A DNA stretch of 12,543 bases from an uncultured Campylobacter sp. (GCF_938045465.1 NZ_CALIBF010000195.1:1-12543), one strand, 5' to 3'. Counted from the stretch's first letter, positions 6,014 through 12,154 are shown. The notes: a model not told the origin generated them from the sequence alone. A program made the numbers and translations.

Positions 6014-6472
6014 CATATCCATGGATTTATGAGCTTAAAATACCAGCACGTAAAATTTCGTTTTTTGAAATTTTGCAAACCCTACCTTTTAAAATTTCAC
6101 AGGCTCTGTTTTACTGCGCGAGCGTCGCACCGAGATCGCTCGGAGCCTCAAATTTTACGTCGCGAAATCTACTTGCCGCTTCCGCAAATACAGCAATTAA
6201 AAATTCTTGCACCGTGCGAGCCGTAAAATTTATCAAATTTGCCGGTTCCGTAAGCAGTTCCGAGGCTGCTTCGAGTCTTGCGCTAACAGCCGCCGCAAAT
6301 AGGACGCAAGCCGCGAGTTTTACAGCCGAAAATTCTGTCGTGATTAAAGCCGTAAAAGCAAGACCTGTAGTAATCAAAGCGATTATCGTAAAGTTCGCAA
6401 ATGCCTTAAATTTAGCCACTTCGCGCGTTTTTGTGCGTCTAAAAAGCGGGAGCGATTTAAAGGAGGCGAGTC

Positions 6473-7072
6473 ATGCACATTAGTGAAGGAGTTTTGAGTG
6501 CGCCCGTGCTGCTCGCAGGCTGGGCGGTTACGGCGCCTGCGGTAGCGGCAATTTTATGGCGCGTAAAGCAGGCTGAGATCCCTAGGATCGCATGTTTTAG
6601 CGCGCTGTTTTTCGTCGCATCTTTTGTGCACCTGCCCGTGGGGGTCAGCTCCATGCACCTGATGCTAAGCGGGCTCGTGGGCGCGTTTTTGGGCTCGCGC
6701 GCGATCTTGGCGATTTTTGTCGCGCTATTTTTACAAGGGGTATTTTTCGGCTTCGGAGGGCTTAGCGTGCTAGGCGTAAATACCGCAGTCATCGGCTTTC
6801 CAGCGGTTTTGGGCGGGCTCTTTGCCGCCGCCGCAAAAGCGCAAGAGCTAAAAGTGCGCATGCAAAAAATTTATCTATTTTTGGCGGGTTTCGTGCCGAT
6901 CGTCTGCTCGATGCTGCTTCTTGATCTCGTGCTTTTCATCAGCGGACGGGAGTTTTTTGCTATCGCGACACTCATCTCGCTCGAAGGCGCAATCTTAGCT
7001 GTTTTGGAAGGGATCATCACTCTTTTTGCGCTTAGCTTTATTGCGAAATTTTACGGCGGACAAAGGCGATGA
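6473..7072 (+). CDS. nikM: Nickel ECF transporter substrate-binding membrane component NikM (CbiM family)
   Basis: NikM is the integral-membrane S component that selects Ni2+ in an energy-coupling-factor importer. The 199 residues start MHISEGVL, the invariant CbiM/NikM N-terminus in which the amine and His2 hold the metal. The second conserved block, FVHLPVGVSSMHLMLSGLVG (51-70), supplies His53 and His62, one of which corresponds to the buried His ligand of solved NikM. About six or seven hydrophobic helices are visible. The start is certain: AAAGGAGG lies 6 bases ahead of ATG 6473. Its stop overlaps the nikL start (ATGA). CbiM (cobalt) and NikM cannot be separated by the N-terminus alone; the DUF4198 gene and the NikL-type partner, rather than CbiN, favour nickel. 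Confidence 0.93.
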   Translation: MHISEGVLSAPVLLAGWAVTAPAVAAILWRVKQAEIPRIACFSALFFVASFVHLPVGVSSMHLMLSGLVGAFLGSRAILAIFVALFLQGVFFGFGGLSVLGVNTAVIGFPAVLGGLFAAAAKAQELKVRMQKIYLFLAGFVPIVCSMLLLDLVLFISGREFFAIATLISLEGAILAVLEGIITLFALSFIAKFYGGQRR

Positions 7073-7725
7073 GAGCGCTATTTTTCTTAGCGGTTTTGAG
7101 CTCCTTCGCATTTTCGCATGCGCTTCATCTTTTCGCGACGCAAGAGGGCGATAGAGTGGCGATTTATAGTTATTTTTATAAAAATTCTCCCTGTATGGAG
7201 TGCGAAGTTTTAATCAGTGCGGACGGGCGCGAAATTTTGCGCACTAGGACCGATAAAGAGGGACTTGCGAGCATAAAGATCCCGGCTAAAAATTTTACTA
7301 TTCAAATTTACGGAGGTGCAGGGCACGGCGCGCAGATGGAATTTAGCGCCGAGAACTTTGCGCCGCAGAATTCCGGTGATCCTGAAAATTCCACGCCGCG
7401 AAATTCTGACGTTTCTGAAAATCCTATGCCGCAAAATTTGAACGCCGCTAAAAATTCCGCATCGAAAGATAGCGGATCCAAAGCCCGCACGTCCGAAAAT
7501 ATCGCGCCGAAAGCTAGTACGCCTGAAAATAAAATTTCAAGTGCTTCCGAGCCTTTGGAAAATTCCGCCTCGCAAAGCATCTTGCCAAAAAAAAGCCCTA
7601 AGGGCGATATTAGGAGCATGGCGTTTCAAAGCCAGTCCGCCGAGGCGCCTAAAATCGCGCTTTGTTTGGCCTTGATTTTCGGCTTTTTTGGCTTAATGTG
7701 GCTAGCGAAAAGAGCGCGCAAATGA
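7069..7725 (+). CDS. nikL: NikL accessory component of nickel ECF transporter, with repeat-expanded linker
   Basis: NikL replaces NikN/CbiN in NikKMLQO systems as an exported domain held by one C-terminal helix. In these 218 residues a signal peptide covers 1-16 (cleavage about AFS/HALHLF), a beta-rich domain spans about 17-90, and a hydrophobic helix at 195-213 is followed by KRARK, which places the C-terminus inside the cell. Possible nickel ligands are His17, His20, Cys42 and Cys45 (PCMECEV) and His86. Residues about 95-187 are an Asn/Ser/Pro/Ala/Lys linker with three 11-residue tandem units, absent from any NikL core I recall. The start ATG 7069 overlaps the nikM stop by four bases, and its stop overlaps the nikQ start. 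The assignment rests mainly on context plus architecture. Confidence 0.82.
   Translation: MRALFFLAVLSSFAFSHALHLFATQEGDRVAIYSYFYKNSPCMECEVLISADGREILRTRTDKEGLASIKIPAKNFTIQIYGGAGHGAQMEFSAENFAPQNSGDPENSTPRNSDVSENPMPQNLNAAKNSASKDSGSKARTSENIAPKASTPENKISSASEPLENSASQSILPKKSPKGDIRSMAFQSQSAEAPKIALCLALIFGFFGLMWLAKRARK
7363..7461 (+). repeat. Three 33-bp in-frame tandem repeats in the nikL linker
   Basis: Units 7363-7395, 7396-7428 and 7429-7461 encode PQNSGDPENST, PRNSDVSENPM and PQNLNAAKNSA. Each begins CCGC(A/G)(A/G)AATT at DNA level. Looser copies continue downstream to about 7570. Confidence 0.75.
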
Positions 7726-8369
7726 GCCCCGCCGTATCACTGCTCGCGTTTTTCATCTTCAGCTTCGGCGTCGGACTTAGCGGGCAGCTTTACGCGGCGT
7801 TTTTTGCCCCGCCGCTACTTCTTTTTGCGCTTAAAATTTCGATTGCGCGCGCGGTCTGCACAAGGCTTGCGGTATTAAATATCTTTGCGATTTTAAGCGC
7901 GTTAAGCCCCGCCATAGTCGGCAACTACGAGCTTGCGGGCGTGATATTTTTGCGCGCGAATTTGATAATGGCGTTTGCGATTTTACTATTTTACGGCAAG
8001 GACGAATATTTTTTCGCGCGCGGATTTTACGGGCTCGGGCTCGGCGAAAAGCTAAGCTCTTTGGTGTATTGCTGCGGGCGATTCGTAAATTTTTTACGCT
8101 CGGATCTAGCAAGGCTGCAAGCTCTTTTGCGCATGCGCGGATTTGTAGGGACGAGCGGAATTTTCACCTATAAAATTTATGCAAATTTAGTTGGGATTTT
8201 AGCGATTTCGGCGCTTGAGCAAGCAAGAAATTTAAGCCTGGTGATGAGCGCGCGAGGGTTTTGCGGTAGGCTATTTTACGAGCGTCGCGAGGGCTTGAGC
8301 GTCTCGGAGGCCTCGTTTTTGGCGTTCGTGCTGACGTGCGTATCTATTAAAATCGGAGCTATCTTATGA
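7722..8369 (+). CDS. nikQ: Nickel ECF transporter coupling membrane protein NikQ (CbiQ family)
   Basis: NikQ is the T component that transmits ATP hydrolysis by NikO to NikM. The frame opens earlier (ATG 7662), but I chose ATG 7722 because it overlaps the nikL stop as ATGA, like the other junctions, and gives MSPAVSLLAF, directly entering the first hydrophobic helix. The product is 215 residues, with hydrophobic helices in the N-terminal half. The cytoplasmic coupling region carries two Ala-Arg-Gly-type motifs, LLRMRGF (about 135-141) and VMSARGF (about 174-180), the hallmark of CbiQ/EcfT proteins that dock to the ATPase. It is slightly shorter than many CbiQ proteins. The stop overlaps the nikO start (ATGA). 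Confidence 0.92.
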   Translation: MSPAVSLLAFFIFSFGVGLSGQLYAAFFAPPLLLFALKISIARAVCTRLAVLNIFAILSALSPAIVGNYELAGVIFLRANLIMAFAILLFYGKDEYFFARGFYGLGLGEKLSSLVYCCGRFVNFLRSDLARLQALLRMRGFVGTSGIFTYKIYANLVGILAISALEQARNLSLVMSARGFCGRLFYERREGLSVSEASFLAFVLTCVSIKIGAIL

Positions 8370-9142
8370 GCTGTTCGCTTAAGGCGTATGGGATAAGCGC
8401 TAAAAACGGCGAGCGAGAAATTTTTCGCGGCGTAAATTTGAGCGTAGGGCATAAGGAAAAAGTGGCGATCTTGGGCGCGAACGGGCAGGGCAAGACGAGC
8501 TTGCTTCAAATTTTAGGTGGCCTAAGGCAATGGGGCGAGGGCGAAATCGAGCTTTTCGGCGAGAAGCTTGAGTGTGCGGAGGATTTTGCAAAATTTCGCC
8601 ACGAGATCGGGTTTTTGTTTCAAAACAGCGACGATCAATTTTTGTGCGCGAGCGTGTTTGAGGACGTCGCATTTAGCCTGCGTGCGCAAAATGAGCGGCT
8701 AAAACGAGCGCAAAATGCGGAGAAAAGGCGTGGAATTTTTTCTAAATTTTTTGGTCGTAATGCGCAAATTTTAAGGCAGGGCAGCGAAAACGACCATCTA
8801 AAAAAGCTTGAAATTTTAAGCGAAGAGCAGATCGAGCGTAAGGCGCTGGAGACGCTACGGCGCCTGGGAATCGAGCATCTGTGCGAGCGGGTGCCCTTTC
8901 ATCTAAGCGGCGGCGAGAAAAAGCTGGTGGCGCTTGCGGGCGCGCTGGTATGCGAGCCTAGGATACTGCTACTGGACGAGCCTACGACGGCGCTTGACGA
9001 GGCGATGCAAGAGCGCGTAGCGGGGATTTTGGCGGGGCTTGACGTAAGCGAGGTTATCGTCTCACACGATAAAAATTTCATCGATAAAATCGCGGATAAA
9101 ATCTATTATTTGAAATCGGACGGCTTGTATGAAAGCCCATGA
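8366..9142 (+). CDS. nikO: Nickel ECF transporter ATP-binding protein NikO (CbiO family)
   Basis: NikO is the cytoplasmic ABC ATPase that powers the nickel importer. In its 258 residues Walker A is GANGQGKTS (37-45), the Q loop is FQNSDDQF (85-92, typical of CbiO), the signature LSGGEKK is at 180-186, Walker B with catalytic Glu is ILLLDEPT (200-207), the D loop follows at TALD (208-211), and the switch His is in IVSHD (231-235). Between FSLRAQN (102-108) and LSEEQIE (151-157) about 40 extra basic, low-complexity residues enter the helical subdomain, where most CbiO proteins have a short link. GGAG lies 7 bases before ATG 8366. It is the last gene of the cluster, and its 3' end is followed by a partial duplicate of itself. 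Confidence 0.95.
   Translation: MSCSLKAYGISAKNGEREIFRGVNLSVGHKEKVAILGANGQGKTSLLQILGGLRQWGEGEIELFGEKLECAEDFAKFRHEIGFLFQNSDDQFLCASVFEDVAFSLRAQNERLKRAQNAEKRRGIFSKFFGRNAQILRQGSENDHLKKLEILSEEQIERKALETLRRLGIEHLCERVPFHLSGGEKKLVALAGALVCEPRILLLDEPTTALDEAMQERVAGILAGLDVSEVIVSHDKNFIDKIADKIYYLKSDGLYESP
8684..8812 (+). repeat. Low-complexity insert within nikO, with 24-bp direct repeat
   Basis: GCGCAAAATG occurs at 8684-8693 and 8708-8717. The following bases hold further members of the local vocabulary (TAAATTTTTTG, GCGCAAATTTTAAGG, GAAATTTTAAGCG). They encode about residues 109-149 of NikO, which do not fit the family alignment. Confidence 0.6.
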
Positions 9143-9198
9143 TAAAATCATAGATAAATTTATCGTTTAAAATCAAGAGGCTTGTATAAGTCCATAAT
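9079..9198 (+). repeat. Imperfect tandem duplication of the nikO 3' end
   Basis: The last 20 or so codons of nikO (from CATCGATAAAATC at 9079) are echoed immediately downstream (from CATGATAAAATC at 9139). Shared blocks in order are GATAAAATC, GATAAA, TAT, TT-AAATC, and a perfect GGCTTGTAT (9122-9130 and 9179-9187). The second copy is out of frame with stop codons and contains the palindrome GATAAATTTATC (9153-9164). AT-rich composition inflates the match, but the order and spacing of blocks are kept. Confidence 0.5.
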
Positions 9199-9274
9199 GG
9201 CGACCCTTGCGGGATTTGAACCACGCGTTTTCGCACTGAGAATGCAACGTCCTGAGCCACTAGACGAAAAGGTC
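9198..9274 (-). tRNA. tRNA-Glu(CUC)-like gene, T stem disrupted by one extra base
   Basis: The 77 bases fold base for base on bacterial tRNA-Glu: acceptor GACCTTT with AAGGGTC (one G-T pair), discriminator G, encoded CCA (9200-9198), D arm GTCT-AGTGGCTCA-GGAC, anticodon stem TTGCA/TGCGA with loop TTCTCAG (anticodon CUC, reading GAG), and a 4-base variable loop AAAC. The T stem should be GCGGG against CCCGC, but the 5' strand is GCGTGG, one extra T (complement A at 9223) forming a bulge. This makes the gene one base longer than E. coli tRNA-Glu. A perfect TATAAT promoter lies just upstream. It could be a decayed copy or a poorly folded but expressed extra tRNA. Confidence 0.65.
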
Positions 9275-9284
9275 AAGAAGCCGC

Positions 9285-9305
9285 ATTATAGCGACAAAAA
9301 CAAAA
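9285..9305 (-). promoter_or_regulatory. Promoter of the tRNA-Glu-like gene
   Basis: On the minus strand GTTTTTGTCGC-TATAAT places a perfect -10 (9290-9285) with the T-run that commonly precedes it in Campylobacter. The expected start, about 7 bases on, falls just before the tRNA 5' end at 9274. Confidence 0.55.
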
Positions 9306-9431
9306 TTTTAGATAAAATGCCTGCGGCGGTGCAAGCACAAATTGCTTGGAATTTTAAAAGCCGGCGCGGCATAGATAAAATTTGCGACGTAAATTTTATG
9401 ATTTGGCTGAAATTTCATATATGAAAAAAGT

Positions 9432-9869
9432 CTAGCCGATCTTTTCCATCGCCTTGTTTTTAAACGCTACTGGATTAGCGACAAATTGGAAGCTAACTGC
9501 CGTGCCGCCGGTACCTCGCACCACTATGGTGCCGAATTTTAAAATTCGTCCCAAGATACTCTGCATTACGGATATGCTTTCGATTTTTTCATATTTTAGC
9601 TCCGCCGTTTCGCGACTGATAAGACCCTTTTTGCCGATTATACGCTGATTTGTGATAGCAAGCTCGTTTGTTTTTAAAACAACAAATCCGTGAATTAGCG
9701 CCGCTATAAAACCGCCAAAGCATATGAATGAAAGTCTATCATCTTTATTTATGATTCCAACTATCGCGGGAATCAATATGATGATAGCGGAGATAAAAAC
9801 CGCCCAGTGAATTTTAGCTTTAGCAATTACAGTTTCGCCATTTAGAAGGTTAGACTCTACGTAACCCAT
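9432..9869 (-). CDS. Small PH-domain (DUF304/bPH2) membrane protein
   Basis: This 145-residue protein has two hydrophobic helices (about 21-40 and 46-65) and a C-terminal bacterial PH-like domain. The diagnostic stretch is TNQRIIGKKGLISRETAEL (73-91), followed by the KIESISVMQSILGRILKFGTIVV beta-strands (95-117). Proteins of this shape are widespread, and their function is mostly unknown; the PH domain lies on the cytoplasmic face next to the membrane. ATG 9869-9867 has AAAGGA at 6-base spacing. It appears to be a single-gene unit with its own promoter, flanked by a tRNA-like gene and a long spacer. The coding sequence looks more AT-rich and less GCG-laden than its neighbours, which might hint at a different history, though I have not measured it. 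Confidence 0.88.
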   Translation of the reverse strand: MGYVESNLLNGETVIAKAKIHWAVFISAIIILIPAIVGIINKDDRLSFICFGGFIAALIHGFVVLKTNELAITNQRIIGKKGLISRETAELKYEKIESISVMQSILGRILKFGTIVVRGTGGTAVSFQFVANPVAFKNKAMEKIG

Positions 9870-9899
9870 AAATATCCTTTAAAAGAATTTTAGGCTTGA

Positions 9900-9932
9900 A
9901 TTATATCCCTGCCCCATTAATTTTGACTTAAA
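9900..9932 (-). promoter_or_regulatory. Promoter of the PH-domain gene
   Basis: The minus strand shows TTTAAGT (9932-9926), 20 bases, then a perfect TATAAT (9905-9900), which is the Campylobacter vegetative promoter arrangement, 31 bases ahead of the start codon. Confidence 0.7.
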
Positions 9933-10370
9933 TTTTATGCGGCAGGTCGCACTATGACGGCTTAGACGATCGGAATTTGCGCGTAAATTTAGATTAAATT
10001 TTACTTTGTCGGCTGCGAAATTCGGTGCAAAATTTATGGTTAAATTCTGCGCACTAGGCTTTTAAAATTTTAAATTTAGCGCAGCGAAATTGCCCCGCTC
10101 GCGGCCTGGCGATCGCCCTATGCCGCATAAATTTTATCAAAGCCCCCGAAGTTTAGTGAAGCTCGCAGAGTAAATTTATAAATGCGCTAAATTTTATCGC
10201 AATACATTTGAAATTTTTAGCGCGCGATATGCAAACTCGCTGCGCTTGAAGCACGCCCTTGCATATAGAATTTATTAGCGCAAAGTACGAAAATCGGCTA
10301 GCGTGCGCAGCGAAGCGAAATTAAAATTTAAACTCGCTAGCCTAAATTTGAAATTTTACAGCCGCCCACT
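9933..10370. other. Long gene-free spacer with nested inverted repeats
   Basis: No plausible gene is seen. AAATTT words are dense throughout. Between 10227 and 10342 there are three perfect 8-bp inverted repeats: ATATGCAA 10227-10234 with 10259-10266, CGCTGCGC 10238-10245 with 10305-10312, and GGCTAGCG 10296-10303 with 10335-10342. These lie downstream of kdsA on its strand. The outer loops are long and no T-run follows, so a simple intrinsic terminator is not supported. Confidence 0.55.
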
Positions 10371-11411
10371 CTAAAATCCGAGTGCTTTTTGAATCGCGAG
10401 CGTCTGCGCTACGACGCGCTCGAGCTGCTGCAAATTTAGCATATTCGGCCCATCCGAAAGTGCGCGAGCGGGATCAGGGTGCGTCTCGTAAAAAAAGCCG
10501 TCCACGCCCACGGCCGCCGCCGCTCGTGCAAGGTACGGCACGAAGTGCGAGTCGCCGCCGCTCGTAGCGCCGATACTAGGCATCTGCACGCTGTGCGTCG
10601 CGTCAAAAATAACCGGTGCAAACTCGCGCATAATCGGCAGCGAGCGCATATCGACGATCAAATTTCCGTAGCCGAAGGTGCTGCCGCGCTCGGTGAGCCA
10701 AACGCCGTAGCGGCGCGCCAGATCGTGCATCCCTTCGTCGCTTGGCTGCGGGGCGCTTTGAGTAGAATTTACGGCGTTTGAAGCATCGCAAGCATGGGTG
10801 GAATTTTGCGCGTTCAATCGTGCACCGCAATAATTTTGCGCGTCTAATGCCGAAGATCCGCTATCTGTACTGCTTCGAGCATCGCTTTGCGCGCTGTAAA
10901 TTTCGGTATCGCTAGAGCAGGCGCTGTTTTGAGCGGCCTTTGTATCGCTAGATGCCGCGCCGCTTTGCGGGGTATAAGCCCGTGCGCTGCGGGTTTGCAG
11001 TACCTTTTCGACGCTGTGTTTCATCGCCTGCGGCGATAGAAACTGACCTTTTTTGATGTTTACTACCGCTTGCGTGCTGGCTGCGGCGACGAGTAGGTCG
11101 GTTTGGCGGCACAAAAACGCGGGTATTTGCAGCACGTCGGCGACGCGCGCGACGGGCTCTGCCTGGTAGCTTTCGTGGATATCGGTTAAAATTTTATAGC
11201 CGAATTTTTCCTTTACCTCGGTTAAAATTTCACAGCCGCGCTGCAGCCCCGGGCCGCGGAAGCTTGAGATGCTGGTGCGGTTGGCTTTATCGAAGCTACT
11301 TTTAAAGTAAAATTCCACCCCGCTCATTTCGTTAAATTTGCGCAAACTTTCCGCGACTTTCATTATCAGCTCGCGGCTTTCGATCACGCAGGGTCCTGCG
11401 ATCAGTATCAT
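10371..11411 (-). CDS. kdsA: 3-deoxy-8-phosphooctulonate (Kdo-8-phosphate) synthase with internal insert
   Basis: KdsA condenses phosphoenolpyruvate with arabinose-5-phosphate to make Kdo-8-phosphate for LPS core, in the cytoplasm. The 346 residues compare with about 270 in relatives. The N-terminus is IAGPCVIES (4-12), then FYFKSSFDKANRTS (35-48), FRGPGLQRG (51-59), IPAFLCRQTDLL (96-107), NIKKGQF (118-124), ERGSTFGYGN (241-250), FDATHSVQMPS (269-279) and GFFYETHPDPARALSDGPN (305-323). Cys8, His273, Glu309 and Asp320 match the metal ligands of the metal-dependent KdsA class. About 80 extra residues (about 142-223) replace a short linker between KHSVEKVLQTR and the GVWLTERG block. ATG 11411-11409 has AAAGGAT upstream. 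It follows the lytic transglycosylase gene by 51 bp, possibly as one transcript. Confidence 0.95.
   Translation of the reverse strand: MILIAGPCVIESRELIMKVAESLRKFNEMSGVEFYFKSSFDKANRTSISSFRGPGLQRGCEILTEVKEKFGYKILTDIHESYQAEPVARVADVLQIPAFLCRQTDLLVAAASTQAVVNIKKGQFLSPQAMKHSVEKVLQTRSARAYTPQSGAASSDTKAAQNSACSSDTEIYSAQSDARSSTDSGSSALDAQNYCGARLNAQNSTHACDASNAVNSTQSAPQPSDEGMHDLARRYGVWLTERGSTFGYGNLIVDMRSLPIMREFAPVIFDATHSVQMPSIGATSGGDSHFVPYLARAAAAVGVDGFFYETHPDPARALSDGPNMLNLQQLERVVAQTLAIQKALGF
10743..10988 (-). repeat. In-frame low-complexity insert within kdsA (limits approximate)
   Basis: About 80 residues rich in Ser, Ala, Asp, Gln, Asn and Thr interrupt KdsA. A 36-bp tandem pair is visible: TATCGCTAGA at 10907-10916 and 10943-10952, giving SSDTKAAQNSAC followed by SSDTEIYSAQSD. 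AQNS/AQNY words recur (161, 191, 201). Related DNA words (GAATTTTGCGCG, GTAAATTTCGG) link it to the other repeat regions. Confidence 0.75.
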
Positions 11412-11462
11412 GAAATATCCTTTTTTAAAATTTGCGCGATTTTAGCGAAATTTTGCTAACTC

Positions 11463-12050
11463 TTAATAGGGCTTGCCGAAAAATTTCTCGTAATGCTCGT
11501 AAAAGCGCTTGTAGTAAGGGTTTGAGTAGCGTTTGCGCATGCCGTAGTTGTAGCACTCGATCGTGTCTTTGATATTTTTATTTTTGGCGTTCCAGCATTT
11601 GCGCAGAATTTTGGCGCATTTGGTAAGGTTGTACATCGGGTTGAATATATAATCTATCTCATTTTGGCTGAAATTTACGGCGTTTAGCTGCCCGAGCCCC
11701 ACGTCGATGCTAAAGCCATCCTCGTAGAGGTACTTGGCGATCTGCACGGCGTAAATTTCGTTTGCCGGTATGATCGTAACGACCCATTTGCTGGAATTTA
11801 GGCTGTAGTTGCTCGTCTTGATGCGAATATTTTGATTGCGCAGGCTCGCGAAATAATCGGCGTTTGCTTTGTTCGTCAAAAAGGAGATCGTGTAGGGCTC
11901 GAAGTCGCTTTCGATTTTGACGATAGTGTATAAAATTTCAGGCTTTACACCTTCGTTTTGCGCTACTGCGGCGATGGCGTTTACGATCTCGTTCGGCGAG
12001 TAGGCGGGGGCTTGAAGCGCCAAAAACAGGGCGAAAAGCAACTTTTTCAT
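11463..12050 (-). CDS. Secreted lytic transglycosylase, SLT domain
   Basis: A signal peptide (MKKLLFALFLALQAPAYS) precedes a compact goose-lysozyme-like SLT domain, which cleaves peptidoglycan glycan strands in the periplasm. The presumed catalytic Glu47 sits in ILYTIVKIESDFEP (39-52). The second motif is DVGLGQLN (116-123), the equivalent of the family GxxQ element, followed by NPMYNLTKCAKILRKC (137-152) and ECYNYG (165-170), matching the usual NLxxGAxYL and AYNxG blocks. At 195 residues it is of the small VirB1/IagB-like size rather than the large Slt70 type. Residues about 55-100 form an extra strand-rich segment between the catalytic Glu and the GxxQ motif. The ribosome site before ATG 12050-12048 is weak (AAAGG, 14 bases off). 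It may relate to secretion or flagellar assembly, or to general wall turnover; neighbours do not decide. Confidence 0.88.
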   Translation of the reverse strand: MKKLLFALFLALQAPAYSPNEIVNAIAAVAQNEGVKPEILYTIVKIESDFEPYTISFLTNKANADYFASLRNQNIRIKTSNYSLNSSKWVVTIIPANEIYAVQIAKYLYEDGFSIDVGLGQLNAVNFSQNEIDYIFNPMYNLTKCAKILRKCWNAKNKNIKDTIECYNYGMRKRYSNPYYKRFYEHYEKFFGKPY

Positions 12051-12088
12051 CTAAATTTACCGAGCCTTTGATAAAATTTTATGTCGCA

Positions 12089-12097
12089 AGTATAGCA
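12089..12097 (-). promoter_or_regulatory. Promoter of the lytic transglycosylase gene
   Basis: An extended -10, TGCTATACT, is read on the minus strand (12097-12089), about 38 bases before the start codon. It is back-to-back with the tRNA promoter. Confidence 0.5.
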
Positions 12098-12120
12098 CAA
12101 TTTCAGTCTTTTCATCATTG

Positions 12121-12154
12121 TTTAAGTGAAAATTAATCGTATTGGATATATAAT
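12121..12154 (+). promoter_or_regulatory. Promoter of the tRNA-Val-Asp-Lys cluster
   Basis: TTTAAGT (12121-12127), 21 bases, then TATAAT (12149-12154). The likely start near 12161 is about 18 bases before tRNA-Val. The layout is nearly identical to the PH-gene promoter. Confidence 0.7.

Larger units (their letters stand above)
5629..6472. repeat. 844-bp repeat-filled gap between nikK and nikM
   Basis: The gap is packed with AAATTT, AAAATTTC and GAATTTTA cores linked by GC-rich 9- to 20-mers. One 249-codon plus-strand frame (5734-6483) stays open through most of it, and minus-strand frames of 61 and 102 codons lie inside. None has a ribosome site or recognisable product, and the plus frame runs into the nikM start, so I treat the gap as non-coding. 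The strong AAAGGAGG at 6459-6466 belongs to nikM. No clear terminator after nikK is seen, so nikK and nikMLQO may still be one transcript. Confidence 0.7.

Noticed and set aside
6111..6419. 102-codon minus-strand frame with a membrane-like N-terminus
   Set aside because: A GTG start without a Shine-Dalgarno sequence, Ala/Leu-rich composition expected from the repeat words, and no known family. A small membrane protein is not excluded but is not supported.
5734..6483. 249-codon open frame on the plus strand through the nikK-nikM gap
   Set aside because: It has no ribosome site, no recognisable domain, composition set by AAATTT repeats, and it overlaps the well-supported nikM start. Openness is explained by repeats that lack stop words.
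9413..9426. Perfect palindrome TTTCATATATGAAA near the end of the PH gene
   Set aside because: AT-only core with essentially no loop and no GC stem; too weak to call a terminator and common in AT-rich spacer DNA.
9533..9548. 16-bp perfect palindrome CGAATTTTAAAATTCG inside the PH gene
   Set aside because: It is in a conserved coding segment (KFGT region) and can be explained by codon choice plus the AAATTT bias; no evidence of an operator.
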